From the NCBI GenBank assembly GCA_018662075.1, contig JABJGX010000025.1:1-15117 (forward strand): a stretch of DNA of 15,117 bases, read 5' to 3'. Made by a program: the position numbers and the translations under genes. Numbering within the stretch: position 1 is the first letter of the stretch; each line of letters begins with the position of its first letter. Of the stretch, positions 6,730-13,505 are shown piece after piece. A model generated the notes under the pieces. That model did not search any database. It was given only the letters and a program-made list of their open reading frames with translations, and had not been told where the DNA came from. This DNA comes from Candidatus Peregrinibacteria bacterium (GTDB lineage: Bacteria > Patescibacteriota > Gracilibacteria > Peribacterales > Peribacteraceae).

Positions 6730-9327
6730 TTACACTTCCTCCTCTATGGGTTCTTCGTCATCCATTTTTTCAACGTCATCATTAACAAATGTAGATGTAT
6801 CAATATCTAGTGGACCATGATCCTTTCTATCATCCTCGTTCCATAAAGGCATACCTGAGGATTCTCTTGCAGAGAGTATTAAAAGTTTCTCCTCACTGCC
6901 TGGTGAAGCCATTGTTGGACCAATATCAATGCCTGTTAGTGATACACCATTCTTTTCTAAAAACTCTTGATTAATAGTTTCTACTTTTCCTTTAGCTGTA
7001 GCCAGCTCTTCATCCGACAACTCTTCCTCTGGTTCCACTGCCTCTAATGGCTTTGTCTTTAGTTGCCCCGCCATGTGCTCTTGCTCTAGCTTTCTCATCA
7101 TATCTGTAACTCTTTGCGTTTCTTCAAGTTCTTTCTGCCTTCTCTTTTCCAATCGACGTCGCTGTTGGTCTGCCCTTTTCTGTGCGATTGCTTCAGCATG
7201 AGGATTCGTATGTTCTAGAGGTGTGCCAACTTTTTCTACTACACCGCCTTGTGCCTTCCTCTTACGACGCCAGACTTTTGGTGCGTCGAGTATTGCTTGT
7301 CCTTTCTTAAATACAGACTTAGCGCCATCAGCAACATACTTCGCATAGCCAATCATATTCTTCATTGGTGGCCAAGTGGCATTATCATCTGGGACACTGG
7401 CTTCAAACCCAAACTTCTTTGCCATGGCACGGACGAATGGATCTTTTCCTTTATAAAGGAACAGCTCTCGGATAATGGTTCGTGCATTTTCCTTTTCATC
7501 ATCTGTGCCAGATAGGTTTCTTACATGTCCTAGACGTCCTCGTAGCTGGTCCATCATATAGGGAGTCATAGGGTCTACGACGTCATACACTTCTGCATTT
7601 GGAATAGTGTGAGCCTCTGCAATAAGAGTATTTGTTGCAACGAGAATACGCTTTGGATCGCCTTTTTTCTTTGGAGACTTAAATGCATTGAGCACGGAAG
7701 ACTTCCTATTCTTTGCATCTGCATGGTATACAAATACTTCTACACCTATCTTTTTCTTGGCATGTGCAATTTCAATACGTTTTGCATACTCATGGACATT
7801 ATCTGCTTTTGCACAAATGACAGTATCCATTTCATGAGGCTGCGGAATACCGAGTTCTTTTGCTGCACCGTAGTCTTCAAAGTGAGCCTCTTCGTAAGAC
7901 TTCCACGCTTCTTCTGTCCCTGGAGAGGGCGGGTTCTCTGCATCTCCAATACCAATATAGGACACCGGCTTCATAAGTCCCATTGCAATCATTTGCTCCT
8001 CAGAAATTTCTGGAGAACGTGTCCATCCCTCTACCCCTTTATCGTATCCAGTAACGCCGATCTCTATCGGGAACTCTCCACTTAACTGTGCAACGCTATC
8101 GCCAACAGAATATGGGTTTAGTCGACCTGCTTCATCCATAAAAATGACCTTGCATCGCTTTGCAAACTCTTTCAAATCCTTTCTAAATCGCTCGAAAGGA
8201 CGTGTAAGAGCAGCGCCGTGTACCAATGCAAACTGCGCTGGCTTGTCTTCGTCTGGCACTGTTGAGTACTGCGATGGGTCCAGTGCAAGACTCTTATGTG
8301 ACGTTACAATGTGGTAGTTATCCAGATGGTCAAGTGCATGTGCACTATCCCCTTTAAACCCTGTAGAAGCTTGCGCCTCTCGCTTTTGTGCAGGACGAGG
8401 TTGCAAATTATTTTCAATATCTGGAAGGAAAACAATACTTCCTTCTGCTAGTGCCCTGAGCTCTACTAGCATTGCATCTACCTCTTTATTTTTAGTGATC
8501 TGGACACCTATGTTTTGGATATATAACGCAATACGATCCTCGACTGTGATGTTGTTCTCTTCCTCTTCATCGCTTGGTCTAAATATTGTGTAGAATAGAT
8601 CTCCTGCTTTTGTCGGCCTCTTAAATATATCTGTAAATACCTCTCCATGGCGAGATTCCATGTCTCTCCAATACTGATTGATATCTGTTCGTTCTACGTT
8701 AAATGGTGGCTGCAATACACTGTACTGTTCACCGCTTGCGTTCTGTTCGATGTGTTCTTTCTTTGCATAGATCTGTGCTGCTGCTGGCAGGTTCTTTGGA
8801 TCAACATTATTTAAATGCAGTAACTCTAACTGTGCATCATGAAATGCACGAGTAATAAGACCTGTTACCAAACTCTTTCCACTTCCGTATGGAGAACGAA
8901 CAAGTAGCTTTGCCATTTCTTCTCTATTTCCTGTACAGATGTTGAGTGCCGTCCACGCAAATAATGCTTTCTGGTGTTCCCATAGCTTTTTATCATTTGC
9001 CTCGAACCCTTCTTTCTTGAGCTCATCCCACACCATGAACATACGCTTCGTAAAGAGCTGACTAAATTCGTCCGACTCTACAAACTTCTTTTCATGCCAC
9101 TGCCCATACTCCTGTTCTGGACGATCAATTTCGTTATGGTCATAATTTTCTGAATTCCATGACCATGCATCATGGTCATCATTAGGGAATACCTCTGCAA
9201 TCTGCTTTCGCATATCAATAAATATTTTCTCTGCAGGAGATTTTTGCGTTCCAGCAATTCCATTCATAGAGACAGGTGCACTAGGCGCCTTGGTTAATCG
9301 CGGTTCTGTTACTGTTTCTGTACTCAT
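6730..9327 (-). CDS. SF2 DEAD/DEAH-type helicase or translocase (divergent)
   Basis: An 865-aa protein with superfamily 2 helicase motifs in order: Q-motif-like LWEHQKALFAW (115-125), Walker A PYGSGKS (146-152, Lys151), motif II VIFMDEAG (394-401), motif III GVTGY (424-428), motif V VATNTLIAEAHTIPN (563-577) and motif VI QLRGRLGHVR (594-603) with Arg fingers. It should be an ATP-driven nucleic-acid motor. Motifs I and II are about 247 residues apart, much more than usual, so an extra domain sits in RecA lobe 1 (about 165-390). The C-terminus is a basic stretch (686-692), a charged coiled coil (about 705-765) and a strongly acidic tail. No HsdR, Cas3 or RecQ-specific domain was seen. First gene of an operon with the multi-XRE protein. 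The start ATG 9327 fits a promoter with 8 nt between -10 and ATG. Confidence 0.9.
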   Translation of the reverse strand: MSTETVTEPRLTKAPSAPVSMNGIAGTQKSPAEKIFIDMRKQIAEVFPNDDHDAWSWNSENYDHNEIDRPEQEYGQWHEKKFVESDEFSQLFTKRMFMVWDELKKEGFEANDKKLWEHQKALFAWTALNICTGNREEMAKLLVRSPYGSGKSLVTGLITRAFHDAQLELLHLNNVDPKNLPAAAQIYAKKEHIEQNASGEQYSVLQPPFNVERTDINQYWRDMESRHGEVFTDIFKRPTKAGDLFYTIFRPSDEEEENNITVEDRIALYIQNIGVQITKNKEVDAMLVELRALAEGSIVFLPDIENNLQPRPAQKREAQASTGFKGDSAHALDHLDNYHIVTSHKSLALDPSQYSTVPDEDKPAQFALVHGAALTRPFERFRKDLKEFAKRCKVIFMDEAGRLNPYSVGDSVAQLSGEFPIEIGVTGYDKGVEGWTRSPEISEEQMIAMGLMKPVSYIGIGDAENPPSPGTEEAWKSYEEAHFEDYGAAKELGIPQPHEMDTVICAKADNVHEYAKRIEIAHAKKKIGVEVFVYHADAKNRKSSVLNAFKSPKKKGDPKRILVATNTLIAEAHTIPNAEVYDVVDPMTPYMMDQLRGRLGHVRNLSGTDDEKENARTIIRELFLYKGKDPFVRAMAKKFGFEASVPDDNATWPPMKNMIGYAKYVADGAKSVFKKGQAILDAPKVWRRKRKAQGGVVEKVGTPLEHTNPHAEAIAQKRADQQRRRLEKRRQKELEETQRVTDMMRKLEQEHMAGQLKTKPLEAVEPEEELSDEELATAKGKVETINQEFLEKNGVSLTGIDIGPTMASPGSEEKLLILSARESSGMPLWNEDDRKDHGPLDIDTSTFVNDDVEKMDDEEPIEEEV

Positions 9328-9335
9328 AGCGCTCT

Positions 9336-9364
9336 ATCCTAGAATTTATTGCCAGATTTGACAA
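9336..9364 (-). promoter_or_regulatory. Promoter of the helicase/multi-XRE operon
   Basis: Minus strand: TTGTCA (9364-9359), 17-bp spacer, TAGGAT (9341-9336). The -10 ends 8 nt before ATG 9327, giving an almost leaderless mRNA. This is the only promoter seen for the two-gene unit. Confidence 0.65.
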
Positions 9365-9391
9365 GAATCCTTTGCTGATTCTTATGCGCAT

Positions 9392-9418
9392 TTGATATAC
9401 CAAAATTTGCTCTATACT
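9392..9418 (+). promoter_or_regulatory. Promoter of the small secreted protein
   Basis: TTGATA (9392-9397) and TATACT (9413-9418), with a short 15-bp spacer (16 bp if TTTGAT is used). The -10 ends 28 nt before ATG 9447, so this gene, unlike most here, has a short leader of about 20 nt. That leader lacks a clear Shine-Dalgarno sequence. Confidence 0.5.
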
Positions 9419-9446
9419 AAGAAAAGAACTTCTAACCCTTGTTTCT

Positions 9447-9791
9447 ATGAAATTTACCGCATTGTGTGCCTTATTCTCTTTGTGTCTACTCCTTGCTCCG
9501 GCGCAAGCTAAAGCCGGAAACCCCGACCCAAATAATGAATTTATGAAAGCATATGGTAGTTATAGGTCTTATACGGGAAACCGCCCTACACACAGAGGAA
9601 TTACTCGGGCAACAAAAGATTATCGCAAGTGGCTCGGCAATGGCTGGAGAGACTACTCTTCTCACCTGCAGCGCGATGCTCTATTGCGGAAACAGAAGCG
9701 GGTTACTAAACAATCAACTACCGCACCATTTACCATAAGGGAACGACATAGGCTTCGCCGAACATACAGGGAGACAAGCAACAGAAGCTAA
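9447..9791 (+). CDS. Small secreted basic protein, unknown function
   Basis: A 114-aa protein with a clear Sec signal peptide: a Lys at position 2, a hydrophobic core (about 3-18) and signal peptidase I sites after APAQA (21) or AKA (23). The Cys at 13 lies inside the core and is not a lipobox. The mature part of about 91 residues is rich in Arg, Lys, Tyr and Ser, without Cys or a recognised domain, and is strongly basic, so it may bind anionic envelope polymers or nucleic acid outside the cell. That role is inference. It is divergent from the helicase operon across a 119-bp gap and ends 2 nt before the stop of the ATP-grasp gene; TAAGCTTA there supplies both stops. Confidence 0.78.
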   Translation: MKFTALCALFSLCLLLAPAQAKAGNPDPNNEFMKAYGSYRSYTGNRPTHRGITRATKDYRKWLGNGWRDYSSHLQRDALLRKQKRVTKQSTTAPFTIRERHRLRRTYRETSNRS

Positions 9792-9793
9792 GC

Positions 9794-10531
9794 TTATAGA
9801 GGCTCTCCACAGCGGACTTTTACGAAGCTTAAGATCTCCTGAGCAACATCGATATTTGTTGCCTCTTCAAATCCTTTGAAATATGGCGAAGAATTGATCT
9901 CACAGATTTGATATCCCTCTTCATCAATAAGAAGGTCTACTCCAGCAATATCGAGACCAATAATACGTGAAGATTCTACTGCTAACCATTCTACCTCTGG
10001 TGTCAGATCCAACAGTTCTACTGACCCTCCTGCAGAATAATTTGCTTTGAACTTTCCCTCTTTTGCTGTTCGTAGCATTGCTCCAATTGCCCTTCCTCCA
10101 ATAACAAACACACGGATATCTCTACCTAGACTACTATTAATACACTCTTGAATAATCATATTGAGATTTGGATCTAGCAGATCCATCGTATCTTCCAGCT
10201 GAGAATGGTCTTTGCACATCACTATTCCCTTCCCTTCAGAGCCAGATACCTTCTTGAGGATCACAGGAAACGAGAATTCTTTCACTACAAAATCTAGATC
10301 AAGTGGTGTCTTTGCAAGCAATGTTTTTGGGACTGGAATATTTTCTGCTGCAAGCATCTGAATGGATGCCATTTTATCCATCGCATTTTTTATACTCTCA
10401 CTATTGTTTAGTACAAAAACACCAAGCCTTTCAAAGTGACGAATAACAGCGCTAATAAAATAGTTTGTACCAGACCCCGTTCGAGGAATAAGGCAGTCTG
10501 GTAGCTTATCTATTTCCTGTGCACTATCCAT
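9794..10531 (-). CDS. RimK-like ATP-grasp ligase, short N-terminus
   Basis: A 245-aa ATP-grasp protein resembling RimK, which ligates amino acids (glutamate onto ribosomal protein S6 in E. coli) through an acyl-phosphate. Matches: DCLIPRTGSGTNYFISAVIRHFERLG near the N-terminus (RimK DAVIPRIG...), nucleotide-binding Lys and Gly-rich loop ILKKVSGSEGKGI (91-103), GRDIRVFVIGG (136-146), AGVDLLI (196-202) and the metal-binding CEINSSPYFKGFE (210-222). RimK proteins are usually near 300 aa; about 50 N-terminal residues forming the start of the pre-ATP-grasp fold are absent. The upstream in-frame sequence meets a TAG at 10576-10574 after 14 codons, none of them ATG, GTG or TTG. So it is either a naturally short member or a truncated one. 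LysX/CofF-like specificity cannot be excluded. Confidence 0.85.
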   Translation of the reverse strand: MDSAQEIDKLPDCLIPRTGSGTNYFISAVIRHFERLGVFVLNNSESIKNAMDKMASIQMLAAENIPVPKTLLAKTPLDLDFVVKEFSFPVILKKVSGSEGKGIVMCKDHSQLEDTMDLLDPNLNMIIQECINSSLGRDIRVFVIGGRAIGAMLRTAKEGKFKANYSAGGSVELLDLTPEVEWLAVESSRIIGLDIAGVDLLIDEEGYQICEINSSPYFKGFEEATNIDVAQEILSFVKVRCGEPL

Positions 10532-10573
10532 AACAGACGTTGGTACCGTAATTTCTACATAATATGAAGTCCT

Positions 10574-10721
10574 CTAGGGGCGCTGGAACCTATACCTCTT
10601 GCGGATTGGCTCCTGCATTTCAGGAAATTTTTCAGCAAGTGCTCCCCACTCAGAGAACCGCGCAAAGAAACGGCCAATCCCAAACCAAACCACTATAGCC
10701 AGGGATGAGGTACTCTTTCAT
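10574..10721 (-). pseudogene. Frameshifted remnant of a small gene
   Basis: From ATG 10721 the frame reads MKEYLIP and then stops early at a TGA. Shifting by one base near codon 7 continues as LAIVVWFGIGRFFARFSEWG, then ALAEKFPEMQEP and on to a TAG at 10576-10574. The joined product would be about 48 aa with one hydrophobic segment followed by a basic end, a believable small membrane protein. The total of 148 nt is one more than a multiple of three. The ATG sits 6 nt after TACAAT (10733-10728), the leaderless arrangement of the intact genes here. A sequencing error could equally explain the shift. No family assigned. Confidence 0.4.
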
Positions 10722-10727
10722 AGGAGT

Positions 10728-10733
10728 ATTGTA
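10728..10733 (-). promoter_or_regulatory. -10 element upstream of the gene remnant
   Basis: TACAAT on the minus strand, 6 nt before ATG 10721. No convincing -35; TTGCAT at 10754-10749 would leave only a 15-bp spacer. If active it could also supply the transcript for the ATP-grasp gene downstream, which has no strong promoter of its own. Confidence 0.4.
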
Positions 10734-10787
10734 CACGAAGCGTGCAAAATGCAATTTACAAGCTACTAGTGCAGGTAGTGACCACTC

Positions 10788-11531
10788 TTACGCTGCATCT
10801 TCCAGACCTGTAGCAAGATCCCTCAGATGATCAAGGTGCTCTTGTTGTTCAGGTGAAATACTTTTGCCTTTCTTCTTTTGATTTGCGACGTAATCCGAGA
10901 TTCCCTCATTCACCTCAGTAGTAGTAGGAGCGTTAAGCACATTCACACTTGTACTTGGTGTAATATCTAATGATGCAATACCTTGTTCATCTGATTGCCT
11001 AGTCTGAATAGAGCCAAGCCCCGCTTGCCATTCTGTATATGTGCAGACTTTCGTGGCATACCCTGTACTTGTCTTCGCATATACTGGCGCATTCCGTGAT
11101 GGATTTTCTTTCACCGTAAAGAACGAGTTCGATGGTACATTCTCCCATTCTGCTGTTTTATACTCACGGTCTAGGGCGTTTTTTGTTGGACCAATAAAAG
11201 GTGTTGCCTGTAGTGCGTTGCTGATTTTTTGTTTGCTGTCAGCCTGAACTACGCGCAAAGCCCATTCAGGTTGCTGCATAATTGGATCTCTTTCTCTATT
11301 TCTTTGTCGTCGATCACGCTGTTGCATTGCTGTGTCTGCTTCGCTTGGTATACGATAGTTGTTAACAATTGTTTGTGGATTTAAAACACCAGTTTGATTT
11401 GGCGTTATTCTCACTTCAGTATCTGAAATCTTTTCAATCCACGTATTACGATAGAGGTCTATCTGTAGTTGTGAACCTACTGGTAGATCTGCAAAGGTGA
11501 CATCAGGGCTTTCTTTAGAATCTATACTCAT
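10788..11531 (-). CDS. Hypothetical protein, 247 aa
   Basis: I do not recognise a family. The protein is hydrophilic with no signal peptide or membrane segment, so it should be cytoplasmic. Residues 1-65 look like a compact beta-rich domain (DLPVGSQLQIDLYRNTWIEK; SDTEVRITPNQTGV). Then comes an Arg/Gln-rich charged stretch (QQRDRRQRNRERD, about 70-82), a central part with Trp and Tyr (about 120-175), a Ser/Thr-rich low-complexity segment (190-210) and a charged C-terminal helix (about 217-247). It stands alone behind a strong promoter. The coding pattern and near-consensus promoter make it a real gene. Confidence 0.78.
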   Translation of the reverse strand: MSIDSKESPDVTFADLPVGSQLQIDLYRNTWIEKISDTEVRITPNQTGVLNPQTIVNNYRIPSEADTAMQQRDRRQRNRERDPIMQQPEWALRVVQADSKQKISNALQATPFIGPTKNALDREYKTAEWENVPSNSFFTVKENPSRNAPVYAKTSTGYATKVCTYTEWQAGLGSIQTRQSDEQGIASLDITPSTSVNVLNAPTTTEVNEGISDYVANQKKKGKSISPEQQEHLDHLRDLATGLEDAA

Positions 11532-11556
11532 AAGTATTGGGGGATAATATGTATAT

Positions 11557-11585
11557 ATTATAGCATATTATATTATTTTAGTCAA
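11557..11585 (-). promoter_or_regulatory. Strong promoter of the 247-aa gene
   Basis: Minus strand: TTGACT (11585-11580), 17-bp AT-only-like spacer ending in TGC, then TATAAT (11562-11557), also an extended -10. This is the closest match to the sigma-70 consensus in the window. The -10 ends 25 nt before ATG 11531, so this mRNA has a leader of about 18 nt, which contains a run of five C and no Shine-Dalgarno sequence. Confidence 0.8.
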
Positions 11586-11761
11586 TATATCACTATCTTC
11601 TACTATATGGGGAATAGCACGGCTTACCATGAGCGAGGAGTCGCTACTATAGCAGCGATGACGAATCGAATGGTGACGAGGGGTTTACAGGTTACTATAT
11701 TTTGACGGTTGAAATTAAACCATCAGCGTCTCTTAGGGAATTTTTAGTACAATAAAGTGAT
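11586..11761. other. Gene-free spacer with a near-palindrome
   Basis: No coding potential in this 176-bp stretch between the SOUL gene stop and the promoter of the 247-aa gene. At 11641-11658 TCGCTACTATAGCAGCGA is an 18-bp palindrome with one mismatched pair, a possible operator or small hairpin. At 11704-11724 a 7-bp stem (GACGGTT/AACCATC with one G-T pair) has no following T run on the minus strand, so it is not a convincing terminator for SOUL. Confidence 0.4.
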
Positions 11762-12439
11762 CTACATTTTTACTTCTAACCATACTTCATTCCTTCGCAT
11801 CCATGGAGGTGTCCATGGTGGATTGTAACGAGCATACTGAGCAGAAGAAGCGATACTATAGCCATCTTCCATGAGTGCTGTTTGTAAAGTCTCTGTGTAC
11901 TTTTCTGCCTTTTCATCAGTCCATAGTCCAGAAAAGGTAATGACGCCAACAGTACGACCAGACACTTCTCGCAGTGTCACTTTAGAACTATTGGGCTTTG
12001 GAATAGATATTAGAGTGTACTGTGATGGCATCACGAAGCTGATAACGAACTGATTATCCTGTATCTCTTCTTGCAAAACCGGTGTTGTCATTGCGATTTT
12101 CTCTGACAATTGTTCCTCTTGTAAGACTGGTGCTGTCATTGCAATAGAGGCATCTGCAGTGTTATTGCCAAAAATATAATCAGCTATATTGCGGAACCCA
12201 GCATTGACTGCTTCTGCATACGGACCAGGGACTGTCGTTTCCGCCACAATGGTAGGGTCATATTTTCGTATTTCAATGTTGGCGATGCGCGCGATAGCAC
12301 TATCCTCTTTTTCTTGGAGTACCGTAAAATTTGGCTCTTCAATATTACGAACACTGAGGTAGCCGTAGAGCATCCATAGACAAAGCCCAACAGCGATAAC
12401 GATAAAGATGGTCATAGAGAAGGGGGTAATTTTTTTCAT
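11762..12439 (-). CDS. SOUL family haem-binding-type protein, membrane-anchored
   Basis: A 225-aa protein: short cytoplasmic start, one N-terminal membrane segment (about 8-28, SMTIFIVIAVGLCLWMLYGY) and a complete SOUL/HBP domain. Family hallmarks: IEIRKYDPTIVAETTV, FRNIADYIFGNN, the doubled IAMTAPVLQEE / IAMTTPVLQEE, SFVMPSQYTL, IPKPNSSKV, GVITFSGLWTDEKAE and the C-terminal ARYNPPWTPPWMRRNEVWLEV. SOUL proteins bind haem or other tetrapyrroles; the ligand here is unknown. A longer reading from 12556 lies inside the preceding gene and has no family similarity, so ATG 12439 is used. It begins 4 nt after the TGA of the DUF1295 gene with no ribosome-binding sequence, so the pair form an operon. 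Confidence 0.93.
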   Translation of the reverse strand: MKKITPFSMTIFIVIAVGLCLWMLYGYLSVRNIEEPNFTVLQEKEDSAIARIANIEIRKYDPTIVAETTVPGPYAEAVNAGFRNIADYIFGNNTADASIAMTAPVLQEEQLSEKIAMTTPVLQEEIQDNQFVISFVMPSQYTLISIPKPNSSKVTLREVSGRTVGVITFSGLWTDEKAEKYTETLQTALMEDGYSIASSAQYARYNPPWTPPWMRRNEVWLEVKM

Positions 12440-12443
12440 AACA

Positions 12444-13220
12444 TCATGAGGAAGATTTAATAAACCATGGAATAAACATGCTAGTACGCTTTTTATAAAC
12501 TTCAAATTCTTGATTCCCTTCGTATTTCCTTTCAAGCATTGGCACTCCTGATACAAACAAAAGGGAGTATGTTAGCAGTGCAGGACTAGCAACTGTCCAC
12601 CAAGATCCAGAAGCAGAGAGGGTCATGATCCATATCCCCCACCACAGTACACTTTCTCCGAAATAATTGGGGTGCCTTGAATATTTCCATAATCCACTCA
12701 TCATTATTTTTCCTTTATGAGCAGTGTTTTTCTTAAAAATCGCTAATTGATAATCAGCCACAGACTCACAGGAAAATCCTGTTAGCCATACGCCGAGACC
12801 AATAATAAGAGTTATATTCCAGCCTAGAACCTGTGTGTTTGCAGCTGCAATAATTGGTAGTGAAATCAGTAACATAATCACTCCTTGCAACATAAATACT
12901 TGCAGAAAGCTTCTCCATAAAAAACTCTTCCCCCAGTCCTTACGCCAAGCAGCATAGCGAAAGTCTTCATGAGGATCTTTCAACTTTCTTCGAAGAATAT
13001 GCCAAGATAGCCGTAATCCCCAAATAGAGACAGTTATACATAAAATTAGCAGAGTCACTGAATAACCCTTTATAAGTAGAGAAGTCCAAGAAACGACAAT
13101 AAATCCAATTCCCCATGCTATGTCTACTATACTTGCATCTTTCAAAATTAGAGACACTACAAAGAAAAGTGTCATGTAGAGAAAAATGAAAAGTCCAATA
13201 TTCTGTAGTAGTTCGATCAT
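12444..13220 (-). CDS. DUF1295 / steroid 5-alpha-reductase-like membrane protein
   Basis: A 258-aa integral membrane protein with about six hydrophobic segments and the signature SGLWKYSRHPNYFGE followed by LWWGIW, shared by DUF1295 proteins and isoprenylcysteine carboxyl methyltransferase-like enzymes. Also typical are DASIVDIAWGIGF near the N-terminus and LERKYEGNQEFEVYKKRTSMFIPW at the end. Relatives reduce or methylate hydrophobic substrates with NADPH or SAM; the substrate here is unknown. The upstream extension to 13337 has no family match and would cover the divergent 87-aa gene. ATG 13220 lies 9 nt after TATGAT. The stop is TGA, showing that UGA is a stop in this genome. First gene of an operon with the SOUL gene. 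Confidence 0.92.
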   Translation of the reverse strand: MIELLQNIGLFIFLYMTLFFVVSLILKDASIVDIAWGIGFIVVSWTSLLIKGYSVTLLILCITVSIWGLRLSWHILRRKLKDPHEDFRYAAWRKDWGKSFLWRSFLQVFMLQGVIMLLISLPIIAAANTQVLGWNITLIIGLGVWLTGFSCESVADYQLAIFKKNTAHKGKIMMSGLWKYSRHPNYFGESVLWWGIWIMTLSASGSWWTVASPALLTYSLLFVSGVPMLERKYEGNQEFEVYKKRTSMFIPWFIKSSS

Positions 13221-13228
13221 TGTATTAG

Positions 13229-13235
13229 TATCATA
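13229..13235. promoter_or_regulatory. Shared symmetric -10 for two divergent genes
   Basis: The heptamer TATCATA reads TATCAT on the plus strand (13229-13234, 7 nt before ATG 13242) and TATGAT on the minus strand (13235-13230, preceded by TGG, 9 nt before ATG 13220). The same base pairs can therefore serve as -10 in both directions, each giving a leaderless or nearly leaderless mRNA. No strong -35 is seen on either side. Confidence 0.5.
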
Positions 13236-13241
13236 CCAGAT

Positions 13242-13505
13242 ATGAAATCGTACGATACGTTCATTATTGCTTTCTTTATATTTTGGGGTATTCCACTTGG
13301 TGTATTTCGTAGTCGGTTTCGTAAAAAAATCTACCAAACCAATTCATGGATTATTAATATCAAGCCTGTATTTATAAAAGAGTTACAAGGTTTGTTTTTA
13401 AATTTGTATCCAAATGACGCTTCCTATATTCGACTGAGGAATTTTTATCGCACCTATTTAGCGGTATACACTATTCTATTTGCTTACATTTTTCTACTGT
13501 CATAA
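13242..13505 (+). CDS. Small membrane protein, unknown function
   Basis: An 87-aa protein with two hydrophobic segments, near the N-terminus (about 6-22, DTFIIAFFIFWGIPLGVF) and at the C-terminus (about 70-86, YLAVYTILFAYIFLL), joined by a basic loop of about 45 residues. Not recognised as a family. Support for it being real: an ATG 7 nt after a -10 hexamer, membrane-protein composition, and the lack of a credible alternative on the opposite strand once the DUF1295 start is set at 13220. Its last 22 nt overlap the 3' end of the convergent 166-aa gene. Confidence 0.6.
   Translation: MKSYDTFIIAFFIFWGIPLGVFRSRFRKKIYQTNSWIINIKPVFIKELQGLFLNLYPNDASYIRLRNFYRTYLAVYTILFAYIFLLS

Noticed and set aside
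7609..8085. 158-aa plus-strand open frame inside the helicase gene
   Set aside because: Cys/Phe-rich translation with no domain; it is the antisense shadow of a well-supported gene.
10532..10576. TAG readthrough joining the small remnant to the ATP-grasp gene
   Set aside because: The two are in the same frame with one TAG and 14 codons between, but the joined N-terminus does not resemble RimK, and nothing indicates a suppressor or pyrrolysine system.
12440..12556. 39-residue N-terminal extension of the SOUL protein
   Set aside because: It lies inside the DUF1295 coding region in another frame and has no family similarity.
13221..13337. 39-residue N-terminal extension of the DUF1295 protein
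   Set aside because: Composition is unlike the family, and it would overlay the promoter and the divergent 87-aa gene.
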